From: Nocardia asiatica NBRC 100129
GTDB lineage: Bacteria > Actinomycetota > Actinomycetes > Mycobacteriales > Mycobacteriaceae
Reading direction: 5' to 3'
Assembly: GCF_000308415.1 (NCBI RefSeq)
Contig: NZ_BAFS01000250.1
Location: 34,281-98,280 of the forward strand
Length of the DNA stretch: 64,000 nucleotides
A model generated the notes under the pieces. That model was not told the origin of the DNA and did no database searches. It saw only the letters and a list, made by a program, of their open reading frames with translations. The translations under genes were made by a program, and so were the position numbers. Of the stretch, positions 16,871 through 25,671 are shown piece after piece (position 1 is the stretch's first letter; each line of letters opens with the position of its first letter).

Positions 16871-18053
16871 GACGAGCAGCCACCTCCGTCCAGACGTTGG
16901 TCATCGTGCTTGCGGCCTGCTGCCAGGTGGGGAGGAGCAACCCCGCACTCAGCGTGCGGCCTCGGACGCGTTCCCGAACGTGATGGTTGCTCAGCAGCTG
17001 AATCGCTCTCCTTGCCAGTCCGGCGGCCTGGTCTTCTATGCACAAGGCGCGGCGGGCGGCACCGTGGATACCTTGTGCTCCAATCGGTGTCGTCACGACG
17101 GGACAGCCACGGCGGAGTGCCTCAACGACCTTCACTTTGATCCCGCCGCCAGCGCGCAGCGGGGATAGCAACACGTCCGCTTCGTCCAGTACCGGCCCGA
17201 CGTCGTCCACCATCCCCCGTACGACGACACCGGGTATCGCGGCGGCACGGATATGCTGTGCCTCCGACAACCCGCTGCCCGCTAGCAGGAGTCGGGCGGT
17301 CGGGAGTTGCGTGGCAACCAGAGGCCAAACCTCGTCAAGCAGCCAGTCCAGGGCGTCGCGGTTCGGCCCATACGCAAAATTTGCCAGTAACAGCGCCGTC
17401 GGTGGCCGGTCTGGACGCTGGTTGATGTGTGAACCGATTGCGATGTGGTCGCAGCCGTTCGGGACCAGGTGAATGTCCTTCCGACCGGAACGGACTGCAA
17501 CTCGGTCACGGTCTTCAGGTGTCACGGTAATAACCGCGCCAGCGGCCCGCCAGGCGCGCTTCTCAAGCTCGCTGACTCGCCGACTTGCCTTCAGTAGCCG
17601 CACATCTCCGGTGATCTGAGCGAACTGTCCCAAGACGTCGGATTCGATATTGTGTTCAACAAGGCACGTTCGGCCGTGAAGTTCGGCGGGTACAAGGTGA
17701 AACAGGTAGCCGCCTTCAACATGTATGGCATCTATTTGGCCGAGGGCTGCCAGCTCCTGAATCCGCTGCCGCGCTTTCGCTGAGTGGCGCTGCCGTCTTG
17801 TCGTCCTGGCCGCCTCGTCCGGGAGGAACTCGACCGAGGCGAGCCCAAGCGGATTTTTTTCAAGGGCTAAACTGCCCGTTCGGCCGATAGCCAGCAGGTC
17901 GATCGTGAAGTGCTGCGCCAACTTGGTGAGTAGTTGGTACTCGCGCAGAGTGCCGCCACTTAGAGGCGGCCACGGCAGGTGGTGTGTCAGACAGAGAACG
18001 CGAGTCGGACCGGCGCTGACTTCTGGGATTGACGAAGCCGCCGCAGGGATCAT
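16857..18053 (-). CDS. GT4-like glycosyltransferase
   Basis: The start is ATG 18053, forming an ATGA overlap with the stop of the methyltransferase gene; the longer open frame upstream is only antisense reading through that gene. It encodes 398 residues. The N-terminus RVLCLTHHLPWPPLSGG is a GT-B donor/acceptor entry motif, and the C-terminal domain has LLLANFAYGPNRDALDWL and the DVLLSPLRAGGGIKVKVVEALRRGCPVV block near residues 310-340. It overlaps the aminotransferase gene by 14 bases. It should add a sugar in the same pathway as the neighbouring GT4. Confidence 0.85.
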   Translation of the reverse strand: MIPAAASSIPEVSAGPTRVLCLTHHLPWPPLSGGTLREYQLLTKLAQHFTIDLLAIGRTGSLALEKNPLGLASVEFLPDEAARTTRRQRHSAKARQRIQELAALGQIDAIHVEGGYLFHLVPAELHGRTCLVEHNIESDVLGQFAQITGDVRLLKASRRVSELEKRAWRAAGAVITVTPEDRDRVAVRSGRKDIHLVPNGCDHIAIGSHINQRPDRPPTALLLANFAYGPNRDALDWLLDEVWPLVATQLPTARLLLAGSGLSEAQHIRAAAIPGVVVRGMVDDVGPVLDEADVLLSPLRAGGGIKVKVVEALRRGCPVVTTPIGAQGIHGAARRALCIEDQAAGLARRAIQLLSNHHVRERVRGRTLSAGLLLPTWQQAASTMTNVWTEVAARHARA

Positions 18054-18760
18054 GGGCGGGACCTGCCGGTTCTGTAGTCGAAGTTCGCGAAGTAGCGCTG
18101 GAGGAACGGCACAAGCTCCTCCTGGCCGACGAACGACCACTCCCTCGCTCGGATCGTCCCCTCCCAATGCCACGGTGTGGTCCACAGGGCTTGATCCGCC
18201 CGGTGCTCGTCGAATATGGCACGAGGAACGAACTCGTACAGAGACATCCATGACAGCTTCGGGATAAATAGCAGCTCGCCATCCTCTGCGTAAATCATCC
18301 AGCGGTGCTTCTCATATCCGGGGTACTGATCCGAATTGGGCAGCGCGTCAACGTCATAGCAACATTCAACCCACAGCGACGGCACCTCGATATAACCAGC
18401 CTTCGCGACCCGACTCAGTTCCCTGCATGCAGCAATAGGATCGCGGATATCCTCGAGGGTCTGACCGCAGTATGCGAAGTCGAAGGACTGGTCGGGAAAC
18501 GGAAGGCCGTCGCAGATGTCCGCTTGAGTCCAGGTTGCCTCTGAAAACCGCTCCGGACTGGGGCCGATCGAACCGCCGCCGCCACGCGACTCGTAGGGTA
18601 ATAGGTCGACTACTACGTCGGCACGATTGAAGGGCTTCCACCAGCCGCCGACATCCAGCACCCGATCGTCTGGCCCGATCCGCGCAAGCACCCGGTCAAC
18701 GTTGGCAGGCAATGGATCTGGGTAGCGAATAGGGGCGGTCGCATCTGTCGGTGACTGCAT
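18050..18760 (-). CDS. SAM-dependent methyltransferase (class I)
   Basis: This encodes 236 residues. The SAM-binding motif I is VLDVGGWWKPF near residues 33-43, with an unusual double tryptophan after the glycines, and a later FDFAYCGQTLEDIRDP segment fits the Methyltransf_11 pattern. The C-terminus is rich in aromatic residues. The target is unknown; sugar O- or N-methylation is likely from context. It is coupled to the GT4 downstream by a four-base overlap. Confidence 0.8.
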   Translation of the reverse strand: MQSPTDATAPIRYPDPLPANVDRVLARIGPDDRVLDVGGWWKPFNRADVVVDLLPYESRGGGGSIGPSPERFSEATWTQADICDGLPFPDQSFDFAYCGQTLEDIRDPIAACRELSRVAKAGYIEVPSLWVECCYDVDALPNSDQYPGYEKHRWMIYAEDGELLFIPKLSWMSLYEFVPRAIFDEHRADQALWTTPWHWEGTIRAREWSFVGQEELVPFLQRYFANFDYRTGRSRP

Positions 18761-18804
18761 TGAATTCCTCTCACCAGGTAGATCATCGATTTGCGATCGC
18801 GCAC

Positions 18805-19722
18805 CTACAGACTCGGCAGCTCCCTGTAGATACGTGCTGCGGCGAGTGCATCATCGAGCTCCGCTTCCTCGGCGGGACCGACTATTGGTCGGGCGAACTC
18901 GTACTGTTGCAGCGTCCATGCCAGTGCGACTGCGGTTGGAGTGGATCCGATGGATTCCGCCACGGCTTCACAGCGCCCAAGCCGATCCAGGTTCTCGCGG
19001 GTATGGAAGCTCTTACGCGCGTCGGGATCGGTGGTCGCGTCCGAACTGAGCCGTCCAGCGAAGAAGCCGCGAGCATTGGCGGACCAGGCCAGCAACGGCA
19101 AGCGATACTCGCTGTGGACGGCGATCAGTTCGGAGTCCGCGTGAACCGTGCCGGGCCAGAGGGGAAATTGTGGGATCGCATACGACAGCTGTGCGCTTGC
19201 TGCGGCCAATCCGCCCGCCTCACGCGCCACCGTAATCGCTTCGCGCAGGCGCGGGGCTGTCCAGTTCGCAACACCAATCGCAACGATGCTTCCGGCCTCT
19301 TTAGCACGCAGCAAGGGCTCCAACAGCTGGGTAACTGTGTATCGAGCATCATCGCGATGCAGCATTACGAGGTCTAAGGCGTCGCGTTGGAGCCGCTCGG
19401 CTGAGCGCTCAATCTCATCGCTGATGGCTGCCACGTCCACAGCCGACGATCCCGCCGGCGGGTGCCCTACCTTGGTGATGCAAATGGCGTCGTCTGACGC
19501 GTCTGCCAGCCAGACACCAATTTCGGACTCTGCCGCGCCATCCGCGTACGAGTGAGCGGTCTCGATCAGCCGCCCGCCAGCCTCGTAGAAGCGATCCAGT
19601 AGCCGATACGTCATCGCACGGGGCTGCTCGCCGAACCGGCCACCGAGCACTATCCGGCCGACGCCATCAGCCGCCAGGGCCTGGCGAACGGCGGATTCGC
19701 GGGATGATCTGACGGTCGTCAT
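18805..19722 (-). CDS. Aldo/keto reductase
   Basis: ATG 19722 was chosen because GAGGGGG lies eight bases upstream; an in-frame GTG at 19731 is also possible. It encodes 305 residues. The catalytic tetrad can be traced: an acid in RLIETAHSYADG (Glu replaces the usual Asp in DTA), Tyr in SYADG, Lys in CITKVGHP and His in VMLHRDD. The NADPH-binding C-terminal segment ARPIVGPAEEAELDD is present. Members reduce aldehydes, ketones or sugar ketones with NADPH in the cytoplasm. In this operon it may reduce a keto-sugar. Confidence 0.85.
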   Translation of the reverse strand: MTTVRSSRESAVRQALAADGVGRIVLGGRFGEQPRAMTYRLLDRFYEAGGRLIETAHSYADGAAESEIGVWLADASDDAICITKVGHPPAGSSAVDVAAISDEIERSAERLQRDALDLVMLHRDDARYTVTQLLEPLLRAKEAGSIVAIGVANWTAPRLREAITVAREAGGLAAASAQLSYAIPQFPLWPGTVHADSELIAVHSEYRLPLLAWSANARGFFAGRLSSDATTDPDARKSFHTRENLDRLGRCEAVAESIGSTPTAVALAWTLQQYEFARPIVGPAEEAELDDALAAARIYRELPSL

Positions 19723-19810
19723 CGACAGCACCCCCTCGAAACATGCTGAGCTACAACCCGATCCATGATCGACGATCAGTTGGACGCATCAGCGTGGCCT
19801 TCGACGAAGG

Positions 19811-20821
19811 TTAGCCGAAAACCGACGGCTGTGCCGAGTGGTTTTGAGGTTCAGCTCCGGTGACGGGGACAGCAACGCTGTAGCCGCGCGACGTCGGCTG
19901 CCACCGTCGGCATTCGCCTGTCAGGATGCGCCGATGCGTCAGACCAAGACCGGACAAGAACCCATAGAGCTGAAGCCAGCTTCCGGTCCTGAGGGCACGG
20001 CTGCCCAGAATGCCAGCTTGGCCGACGTTGGCAATCATCCAGCAAGTGGTGCCGACCAGGCCGGGTCCTCGGTGTCGCCAACGAAAGTTGGCCAGTACCT
20101 CACCGTGCAGGCGCCCGACAGTCTCGGGATCGTTCGGACACGTTGAAGGGCAACGCCAGGCCCACGAGACTGCGCTGGGCGCATGGAGCAGTACGCCATG
20201 GCTACCCAAGCGTGCTGCCAGATCGAGATCTTCGCCAATGACATACCCGGTGAATGTCTCATCGAATGGTTCCCAACACAGCAAGTCCCGCCGGTACAGC
20301 GTGCAGCAGCAATGGACAAATTGCGCGGGCATGCGTGTCCTTGGTGAGTAGACAGACCTGACATGACCGGACCACCGAAGTGACGAAGCCCGACCGTTAA
20401 ATGCGTTGTACCCCAGACCAAATACGAAGTAGAGCAGGTTCTGACGGAACGACAGCCTGGGATCGTTGACAACGACGCCCGCCACGGCTGCGACGCCGCG
20501 GCCAGCTGCGTTCCAAGTGGCGAGGATTTGCTCAGCAAATGTGTCGCCCAGGATGTTGTCATCATCGACAAGGAGTACGAACTCTGCCGTCGACAGGCGG
20601 ATCCCTAGATTACGTTGTCCAGAAGTCGAGGCGGATGCTGTCACGAACCGCACCGAACCGGGCAGCCAGTCCGGGCGCCCGGCGGGTTCTGCCGCTACAA
20701 CGATCACCTCATCGGCTGGTTGACTCTGGGCCAGTACGGCGTTGATGCAGTGACGGAGAGACGGCCGGCCCCCTGCGGTCGGAATAACGACCGAGTACCG
20801 ACCGAGCCTCACAGGTAGCAT
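19811..20821 (-). CDS. GT2-family glycosyltransferase
   Basis: The start is placed at ATG 20821, where the GT-A fold begins (RYSVVIPTAGGRPSL); extending to 20890 would overlap the divergent gene. It encodes 336 residues. The DXD-type metal site is LLVDDDNILGD near residues 90-100, and GEDLDLAARLGSHG near 205-218 is the catalytic ED motif. A cysteine-rich VHCCCTLYRRDLL lies between them. It is probably an inverting transferase that uses a nucleotide sugar. It is the first gene of the long minus-strand operon. Confidence 0.85.
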   Translation of the reverse strand: MLPVRLGRYSVVIPTAGGRPSLRHCINAVLAQSQPADEVIVVAAEPAGRPDWLPGSVRFVTASASTSGQRNLGIRLSTAEFVLLVDDDNILGDTFAEQILATWNAAGRGVAAVAGVVVNDPRLSFRQNLLYFVFGLGYNAFNGRASSLRWSGHVRSVYSPRTRMPAQFVHCCCTLYRRDLLCWEPFDETFTGYVIGEDLDLAARLGSHGVLLHAPSAVSWAWRCPSTCPNDPETVGRLHGEVLANFRWRHRGPGLVGTTCWMIANVGQAGILGSRALRTGSWLQLYGFLSGLGLTHRRILTGECRRWQPTSRGYSVAVPVTGAEPQNHSAQPSVFG

Positions 20822-20880
20822 CCTACGGGCGCAGTCGGCGTGCCGACGCCGAATGAGAGGACACCACTTGGAGGCCCGCC

Positions 20881-21951
20881 ATGGCGTCATGGCAGTTCGT
20901 CTACGCCAAGCGATTTGCGTTCTATCCTCCGGACTACGACAGCCCTGGACTCGGTGGGTCGGAAGCTGTCCTTGTCATCCTCACCCGCGCATTGGCCGCC
21001 CGTGGCCATGACGTGACGGTCTACAACTGCTGCTACCGCCCTGGCAGGTACGACGGGGTCGCCTGGCGTCCGCTCCACGAACTGCCAGCAGCCCCTTGGC
21101 CTGATCTTCGCGTTGCGGTCCGTTATGAGGAGTCGGTATCCGATGCACCCGCCGGGCGCGAACTGTTCTGGATGCTGGATAACCGACCGGAAGATGCTGT
21201 GTCTTTCGAGAGACGGCCATGTTTCCAGGAAGGATCCGTCGTCGTCGCCAGCCGCGCTATGGCGACAGTAGCAAAACGAGGCGGCCTCCAGTCCGTACCT
21301 ACTCATATTCCGCATCCGGTTGAAACATGGCTTTATCCGGCGGCTGACACTGCTCCCCGTGCGCCAACGTGCCTCTACGCCAGCATTGCCGAGCGAGGAC
21401 TGGATGTGCTACTCGAAATCTGGCCTCGCGTTCGAGCGGCGGTTCCATCGGCCAAGCTCTGCGTTACAAGCGGCTTCGAGTTATGGGGATTTACAAAATC
21501 GGAATCCGCAGCGCTCAGCCAGCCCATCTTCGACATTGCCCGCCAAACCGACGGGGTGCAGTTACTCGGCGTGCTGGATCGCGATCAGCTGCGCCAGATG
21601 CAAGCACAGAGCGCGCTGTTGGTCTATCCTTGCCGTGACGAGGAGATGTTCTGCCTTTCGGTTGCAGAAGCTGCCGCTGCAGGGACTCCCACCGTCACTA
21701 GCGATTCCCACGCTCTAGCCGAACGAGTAGGTGATGGTGATACAGGGTTTCTGATCAAAGGATGTATCGACGAACAAAAAACGAAGGATCAATTTGTCGA
21801 TCAGACAGTGAAGTTACTGACCGATAGTCCTCTGCGAAGCGCAATGGGAATACGTGCACAACGGCTCGCGCAGGAACTCGACGCTCGAACCATAGCGATG
21901 CGATGGGAGAAACTTTTCTGTAGCACCAGCGCAGACACCCCAGATGCGTAG
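20881..21951 (+). CDS. GT4-like glycosyltransferase
   Basis: This encodes 356 residues, divergent from the GT2 gene with only 59 bases between starts, so promoters or operators must overlap. The N-terminus YPPDYDSPGLGGSEAVLVILTRAL carries the GGSE motif typical of GT4 enzymes, and the C-terminal domain has LLVYPCRDEEMFCLSVAEAAAAGTPTVTS with the EX7E acidic pair. It has no signal peptide. It probably adds a further sugar in the same pathway as the minus-strand operon. Confidence 0.85.
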   Translation: MASWQFVYAKRFAFYPPDYDSPGLGGSEAVLVILTRALAARGHDVTVYNCCYRPGRYDGVAWRPLHELPAAPWPDLRVAVRYEESVSDAPAGRELFWMLDNRPEDAVSFERRPCFQEGSVVVASRAMATVAKRGGLQSVPTHIPHPVETWLYPAADTAPRAPTCLYASIAERGLDVLLEIWPRVRAAVPSAKLCVTSGFELWGFTKSESAALSQPIFDIARQTDGVQLLGVLDRDQLRQMQAQSALLVYPCRDEEMFCLSVAEAAAAGTPTVTSDSHALAERVGDGDTGFLIKGCIDEQKTKDQFVDQTVKLLTDSPLRSAMGIRAQRLAQELDARTIAMRWEKLFCSTSADTPDA

Positions 21952-21966
21952 GGATTGACCGTTATG

Positions 21967-21975
21967 TGCTAAAAT
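21967..21975 (+). promoter_or_regulatory. Extended -10 element placed for leaderless transcription
   Basis: TGCTAAAAT gives an extended -10 (TG, one base, TAAAAT). Only six bases separate it from the ATG of the next gene, which would put the transcript start at or very near the initiation codon. Leaderless mRNAs are common in mycobacterial relatives. No ribosome site is visible before the ATG, which supports this reading. Confidence 0.55.
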
Positions 21976-21981
21976 TTAACA

Positions 21982-23025
21982 ATGCGGTATTACGTCCAGT
22001 TCAATGCTGGCCTCGGCGAGCTTATTATGAGTTCACTGCGGCAAGATCTGAAGCGCGTGAAAGTCGTCTTTCAGGACGATAGCTCCGCTATGCTCGATTC
22101 CGGCGCCAGAGCTGAAGACGTAGCGGGTATCTCGTATCTCAAGAACGCCTTCCTCGTCCTCGGCGAGACGAAGCGCGGAGCTGGACTTCCTGGCGCAATC
22201 CAGGCGTTGACATCGCAATTGAAGCGCCCTGAGTTTATACGCCTCGCACCGAAGAAACGCCCGTTCCGAATCATGGCAACAGTTGACGGGGAACTGGTTG
22301 GCTTGCCGCGTGATGGCAAGTCTCGACTCGAAAACGCAATTGCCGCCCGGACGAACGGGCGGGTGGAAGCACGTGGGTCGGGCGTCGAGTACTGGATTAT
22401 CGGCCGGCGGGAGCTGGGAACTTTCCTGTTCGGCTTGAAGCTGCCCAAGAAGAAGGGCGCACCGACGCCGAAAGGCGCTCTAAATGCCGAGCTCGCCGAG
22501 ATGCTCGTCCGCGCAGTCCCGCCGAAGCATGAGGATGTCTTCCTGGATCCTTTCGCTGGTCGCGGCTCGCTTGTCCTCGCCCGCTTGAAGTATCCCGCTC
22601 GGCGCATCATCTATTCGGACATCGACTACAGAATTTTCAAACGAGATTTTCAACCAGAACTGGCCCGGACGAAGCGGGTGCAGTTCATGTCGGAAGATGC
22701 TCTTGACCTGCCGTCCATCGCCGACAAGTCAGTTGATGTGGTCGTAACGGATCCGCCGTGGGGTGAGTATGAGGAATTGGATGCCTCATACGATGAATTT
22801 GCAGTGAATGTCGCTCGTTCGCTGGATCGCGTACTTAAGCCATCCGGTCGATTCGTCGTGCTTATCAATCGTCGCCAAGAAGGAATCTTGCAGACCGCTT
22901 TTCACAAGTATGGTCTCGAGACTTCGGCGATACACCAGATTCTCGTGAACGGACACCCGGCGAGCGTGTTGGCGGGCGGCCGGGCTTCGATTGACAGCAC
23001 ATCGGATAGCGGCTTGGCCAGGTAA
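21982..23025 (+). CDS. THUMP-domain RNA N2-guanine methyltransferase-like
   Basis: This encodes 347 residues. The N-terminus MRYYVQFNAGLGELIMSSL resembles Trm11/Trm14 proteins. Residues about 93-155 read as a THUMP RNA-binding domain (FRIMATVDGELVGLPRDGK to FLFGLKL). The catalytic Rossmann domain has VFLDPFAGRGSLVLA and the DPPWGEY catalytic motif near residues 256-262, typical of enzymes making m2G or m2,2G in tRNA. The closest characterised relatives modify tRNA. It lies between a glycosyltransferase cluster and small unknown genes, so its link to either is not clear. Confidence 0.8.
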   Translation: MRYYVQFNAGLGELIMSSLRQDLKRVKVVFQDDSSAMLDSGARAEDVAGISYLKNAFLVLGETKRGAGLPGAIQALTSQLKRPEFIRLAPKKRPFRIMATVDGELVGLPRDGKSRLENAIAARTNGRVEARGSGVEYWIIGRRELGTFLFGLKLPKKKGAPTPKGALNAELAEMLVRAVPPKHEDVFLDPFAGRGSLVLARLKYPARRIIYSDIDYRIFKRDFQPELARTKRVQFMSEDALDLPSIADKSVDVVVTDPPWGEYEELDASYDEFAVNVARSLDRVLKPSGRFVVLINRRQEGILQTAFHKYGLETSAIHQILVNGHPASVLAGGRASIDSTSDSGLAR

Positions 23026-23128
23026 GTGACCTGGATGGGGGAACATGCTCGAATTTCGTCACGTCGGCGTGGTAAATTTGATTAACTCTACATTTGAGTC
23101 GGTGCGAGGAAATTCTTGGCTTTGACTA

Positions 23129-23404
23129 TCATTTCTCGCCATAATCTGTGATCCTCGGCAACTCCTCCGTATCATCCTCCTCGCTCCACCACCGCGACCG
23201 GACCGGCGATGAGCCGATCCCCGCAGCTGTGTCGTCCGGCACTTCGTCCGTAACCACTCCCGCATCCTGCCTCGCCACATTCCCCACCGCGTGCCGTCCT
23301 TGCAGCTCGGTCGTCTTCCACCAGTGGCCGAGCCGTAAGCACAACGCCCCGGTAAAGATGACCGATCCCGCCCAGGGGATGGCGACAAGGAGAGGCGACA
23401 CCAT
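23129..23404 (-). CDS. Small membrane protein of unknown function
   Basis: This encodes 91 residues. One or two hydrophobic helices at the N-terminus (MVSPLLVAIPWAGSVIFTGALCL) are followed by a polar, acidic tail. It starts directly after the stop of the preceding 66-residue gene and is last in a run of six minus-strand genes. No family was recognised. Its role is unknown. Confidence 0.6.
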   Translation of the reverse strand: MVSPLLVAIPWAGSVIFTGALCLRLGHWWKTTELQGRHAVGNVARQDAGVVTDEVPDDTAAGIGSSPVRSRWWSEEDDTEELPRITDYGEK

Positions 23405-23605
23405 TCAGTCGCCGTCCTCGGTCAGCAGGAAGTACGCCGCCTCCATGTGCACCACGCACTCGTCCGGGTGATGAAAGCGGTGGATGTGCCGCAGCTGCTC
23501 GGCGCGTTCGACGCTCAATTCCATCAAGTGCACCTGGCACATAAACTCCGCCAGCATGCCGTCCGCCTGCACGAACGTTCTGTGTCGCAGCGGTTCTGGC
23601 ATCAC
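23405..23605 (-). CDS. Small protein of unknown function
   Basis: This encodes 66 residues rich in His and Glu (RHIHRFHHPDECVVHMEAAYF). It overlaps the upstream gene by four bases (ATGA), which supports it as a real coupled gene. The His/Cys content could bind a metal, but no motif is recognised. Confidence 0.6.
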   Translation of the reverse strand: MMPEPLRHRTFVQADGMLAEFMCQVHLMELSVERAEQLRHIHRFHHPDECVVHMEAAYFLLTEDGD

Positions 23606-24192
23606 AGCTCCCTTCCGCTACCCGCTTCATCCGGTTCCGCATTCGCCCTGACCGTCTGCGGCGGGTACACATCCGTCGCCTGTTTCGGCAGCCGAACCCG
23701 CCCCGCCCGAACGTCGGCCACCAACCGGTCGAAGGCTTCGATGCACCGCGACAGCTCGGCCGCATCACGCTCGTGATGCTCCGGCTCGTGTTGCCTGAGC
23801 GCGTACAGCACGTACTTCCACACAAGCCACGCCACCCAGTCGCCATACGACGAGGGACATGTCGGAGCGTCGGCCTTGAGCACAATCCCGCCGGTATGCC
23901 CGCCCGCCTCCCGGTCGATCAGCCATATCAGCAAATTGAGCTGCTCATTGACCGAGTTCGAAGCGATCCGGCTGTGCTCATGCACATAGCGCCACTCACC
24001 GACTAGCCCACGTGCGCAGCGCAGCATCACCGTGGTCGGTTCCTCTACGCCCGAGCACAGCCGCAGAAACGGGCCCACATCTGGCAGCGGCTGATCGGGT
24101 TGAGCTTCGACGGGCGGAACCGTGAAAGCGATAGGCTTGTTCGGTGTGATTCCGAAGACGACGTACTTCGATGGCGAAGGTTCAGACGGCAC
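23602..24192 (-). CDS. Hypothetical protein, helical
   Basis: This encodes 196 residues, with a proline-rich N-terminus and a helical middle (NEQLNLLIWLIDREAGGHTGG) followed by SYGDWVAWLVWKYVLYALRQHE. No catalytic motif or family was recognised. Its composition and length suit the hypothetical proteins that accompany XRE regulators in Nocardia and Streptomyces. It is the fourth gene of a minus-strand run. Confidence 0.65.
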   Translation of the reverse strand: MPSEPSPSKYVVFGITPNKPIAFTVPPVEAQPDQPLPDVGPFLRLCSGVEEPTTVMLRCARGLVGEWRYVHEHSRIASNSVNEQLNLLIWLIDREAGGHTGGIVLKADAPTCPSSYGDWVAWLVWKYVLYALRQHEPEHHERDAAELSRCIEAFDRLVADVRAGRVRLPKQATDVYPPQTVRANAEPDEAGSGREL

Positions 24193-24282
24193 AGGTAGGT
24201 ATCCCTTCGTATTTCATTCAGTCATGGGCAGATGGGGTAAGTGCCGCGGTTGGTTCCGCTCACGCATCCGGCGGCGACCGGC

Positions 24283-24486
24283 TCAATCCCAGAGCGCCGC
24301 GCAGGGCAGGGGCGGCAAATCGGCATGCACGTCGTCATCGACAGTGACCACCAGGTCCGGAAACCCCTGCGCCAGTTCGTCGGCCACGTTCTGCGCCTGC
24401 TCGGCGCTGGCTTGGTAATCCAGGCTCAGCGCGCCGGATTCGATATGGATGTGGCGGATACGGCGGGGTGGTCGTGGGGGTTGCAT
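24283..24486 (-). CDS. Small hypothetical protein
   Basis: This encodes 67 residues, with a short basic N-terminus and a beta-alpha-beta-like core ([19 protein letters not shown] to DLVVTVDDD). It follows the preceding gene by six bases, in the same direction. No family was recognised. Confidence 0.55.
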   Translation of the reverse strand: MQPPRPPRRIRHIHIESGALSLDYQASAEQAQNVADELAQGFPDLVVTVDDDVHADLPPLPCAALWD

Positions 24487-24492
24487 CTGGCA

Positions 24493-25107
24493 TCACACTC
24501 CCGGCGGTAAGCGCCGGCCGGTCTCGATCTCCGCCGCCAGGCAGTCGTAGCCGCAGCACAACTCGATCAGCTGGGCGGCTTCTGGGAATTCCTCGACCGC
24601 AAACTTTTTGGCTTTGTCGATCATCGTTTCCCAGAGACTCGCCATTCGCGCCGCGATCTCACCAATCGACTCGGTATGGACCGGCTTGAGCGGTAGCCCA
24701 TCGATCGGGGCGATGTCCCGCATAGGCGTCGCCATTTCCGCCCGATTGAGTCGCTGCTTCAACCGGTCCGCCACGGAGTCGTTGATGATGGCGATCAGAA
24801 CCTCGATATCCGCCTGCGCTGTCACCAGTTCCGTGGCAGCGTGTTTCAGCTGTTCGGCTGACGCCGTATCGCTTCCCAAGACCTCAAAAGCCAGCCGGTA
24901 CTGCGTCTGGCAGGCCACCAGATCGAAGGCCGGATCGAGGATGTCGGCAGCTGTCAGTGGCGCTGTCCCCGCGAAGGCCGACAGAAACATCTGGCTCGAT
25001 GGCAGCGGCTCCAGCGGTGCCCACTCCGGTGCCGGTTGACCAGAATCGGGTTCACTAGCGTCTACTGGCCGCTCGCCGTGGTCGTCGCCACTTGATGCGG
25101 TGGTCAT
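24493..25107 (-). CDS. Hypothetical helical protein
   Basis: This encodes 204 residues, with an acidic, disordered first 40 residues and then mostly helix (AADILDPAFDLVACQTQYRL, LKHAATELVTAQADIEVL). No known domain was recognised. It is separated by six bases from the genes on either side, so it belongs to the same operon. Confidence 0.65.
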   Translation of the reverse strand: MTTASSGDDHGERPVDASEPDSGQPAPEWAPLEPLPSSQMFLSAFAGTAPLTAADILDPAFDLVACQTQYRLAFEVLGSDTASAEQLKHAATELVTAQADIEVLIAIINDSVADRLKQRLNRAEMATPMRDIAPIDGLPLKPVHTESIGEIAARMASLWETMIDKAKKFAVEEFPEAAQLIELCCGYDCLAAEIETGRRLPPGV

Positions 25108-25113
25108 CTGCGA

Positions 25114-25329
25114 TCACCGCGGATGACACTGGGACGGCACGACAGCGCCGGCGTCGACGAGAGTCTGGAGGGCTGACGCCTTCCGCGGGCAGCGCTTCGC
25201 CCGGCAGGCGACGTGGTAGCGCATCACCGTGTGCGCCTGCTGGATGGTGAATGGCACGTGTGGTGCCTGATGGGCAGCTTCGTCGCACATGGCGATGAGT
25301 TGGTAGATGGCGAGGGAACTTGTGGGCAT
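25114..25329 (-). CDS. Small hypothetical protein, first gene of the minus-strand run
   Basis: This encodes 71 residues with the helical MPTSSLAIYQLIAMCDEAAH and a Cys/His-containing middle (HTVMRYHVACRAKRCPRK). It is divergent from the XRE regulator, so that regulator may control it. No family was recognised. Confidence 0.6.
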   Translation of the reverse strand: MPTSSLAIYQLIAMCDEAAHQAPHVPFTIQQAHTVMRYHVACRAKRCPRKASALQTLVDAGAVVPSQCHPR

Positions 25330-25671
25330 AGTGGGTCATCTCTTCTGGGGCGAAACGGTCAGGTGGCACCCGGCACCGAGGGCTTTCGCCACCGGCTAGC
25401 CACTCCTGGCGGCCGGTGCGCCGCGCAAGGGGGTACGGCGTCGTCCCGGTACCGGGTGCAGGTCAAGCGTTGATCGGGGTGCGGGGACGGGCCAAGGCCC
25501 GGCAGGGGTAGCCCCAATGGGGCTTGACAGGCCCGTATTTGGTGGGTTTACCTGGCAAAACGCGGTACGGCACTTTGTCGCCGGAGGGGCCGAAATACCG
25601 GCCATTCCGGGGTATTCCGGGGGCGTACCGACAACGGCAGGCTGTTACCAATCGACGAATCGAGAGCGGCC
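25330..25671. promoter_or_regulatory. Divergent intergenic region with candidate promoter
   Basis: This 342-base gap separates the small-gene operon from the XRE regulator. A candidate plus-strand promoter has TTGACA at 25524-25529 with weak TTTACC 17 bases later. Repeated ATTCCGGGG-type blocks near 25610-25623 and several short CGGTACCG palindromes could be operators. No gene was seen in it. Confidence 0.35.

Noticed and set aside
18054..18251. 66-residue N-terminal extension of the GT4 protein
   Set aside because: That stretch is in-frame read-through over the methyltransferase gene; ATG 18053 with the ATGA overlap is the natural start.
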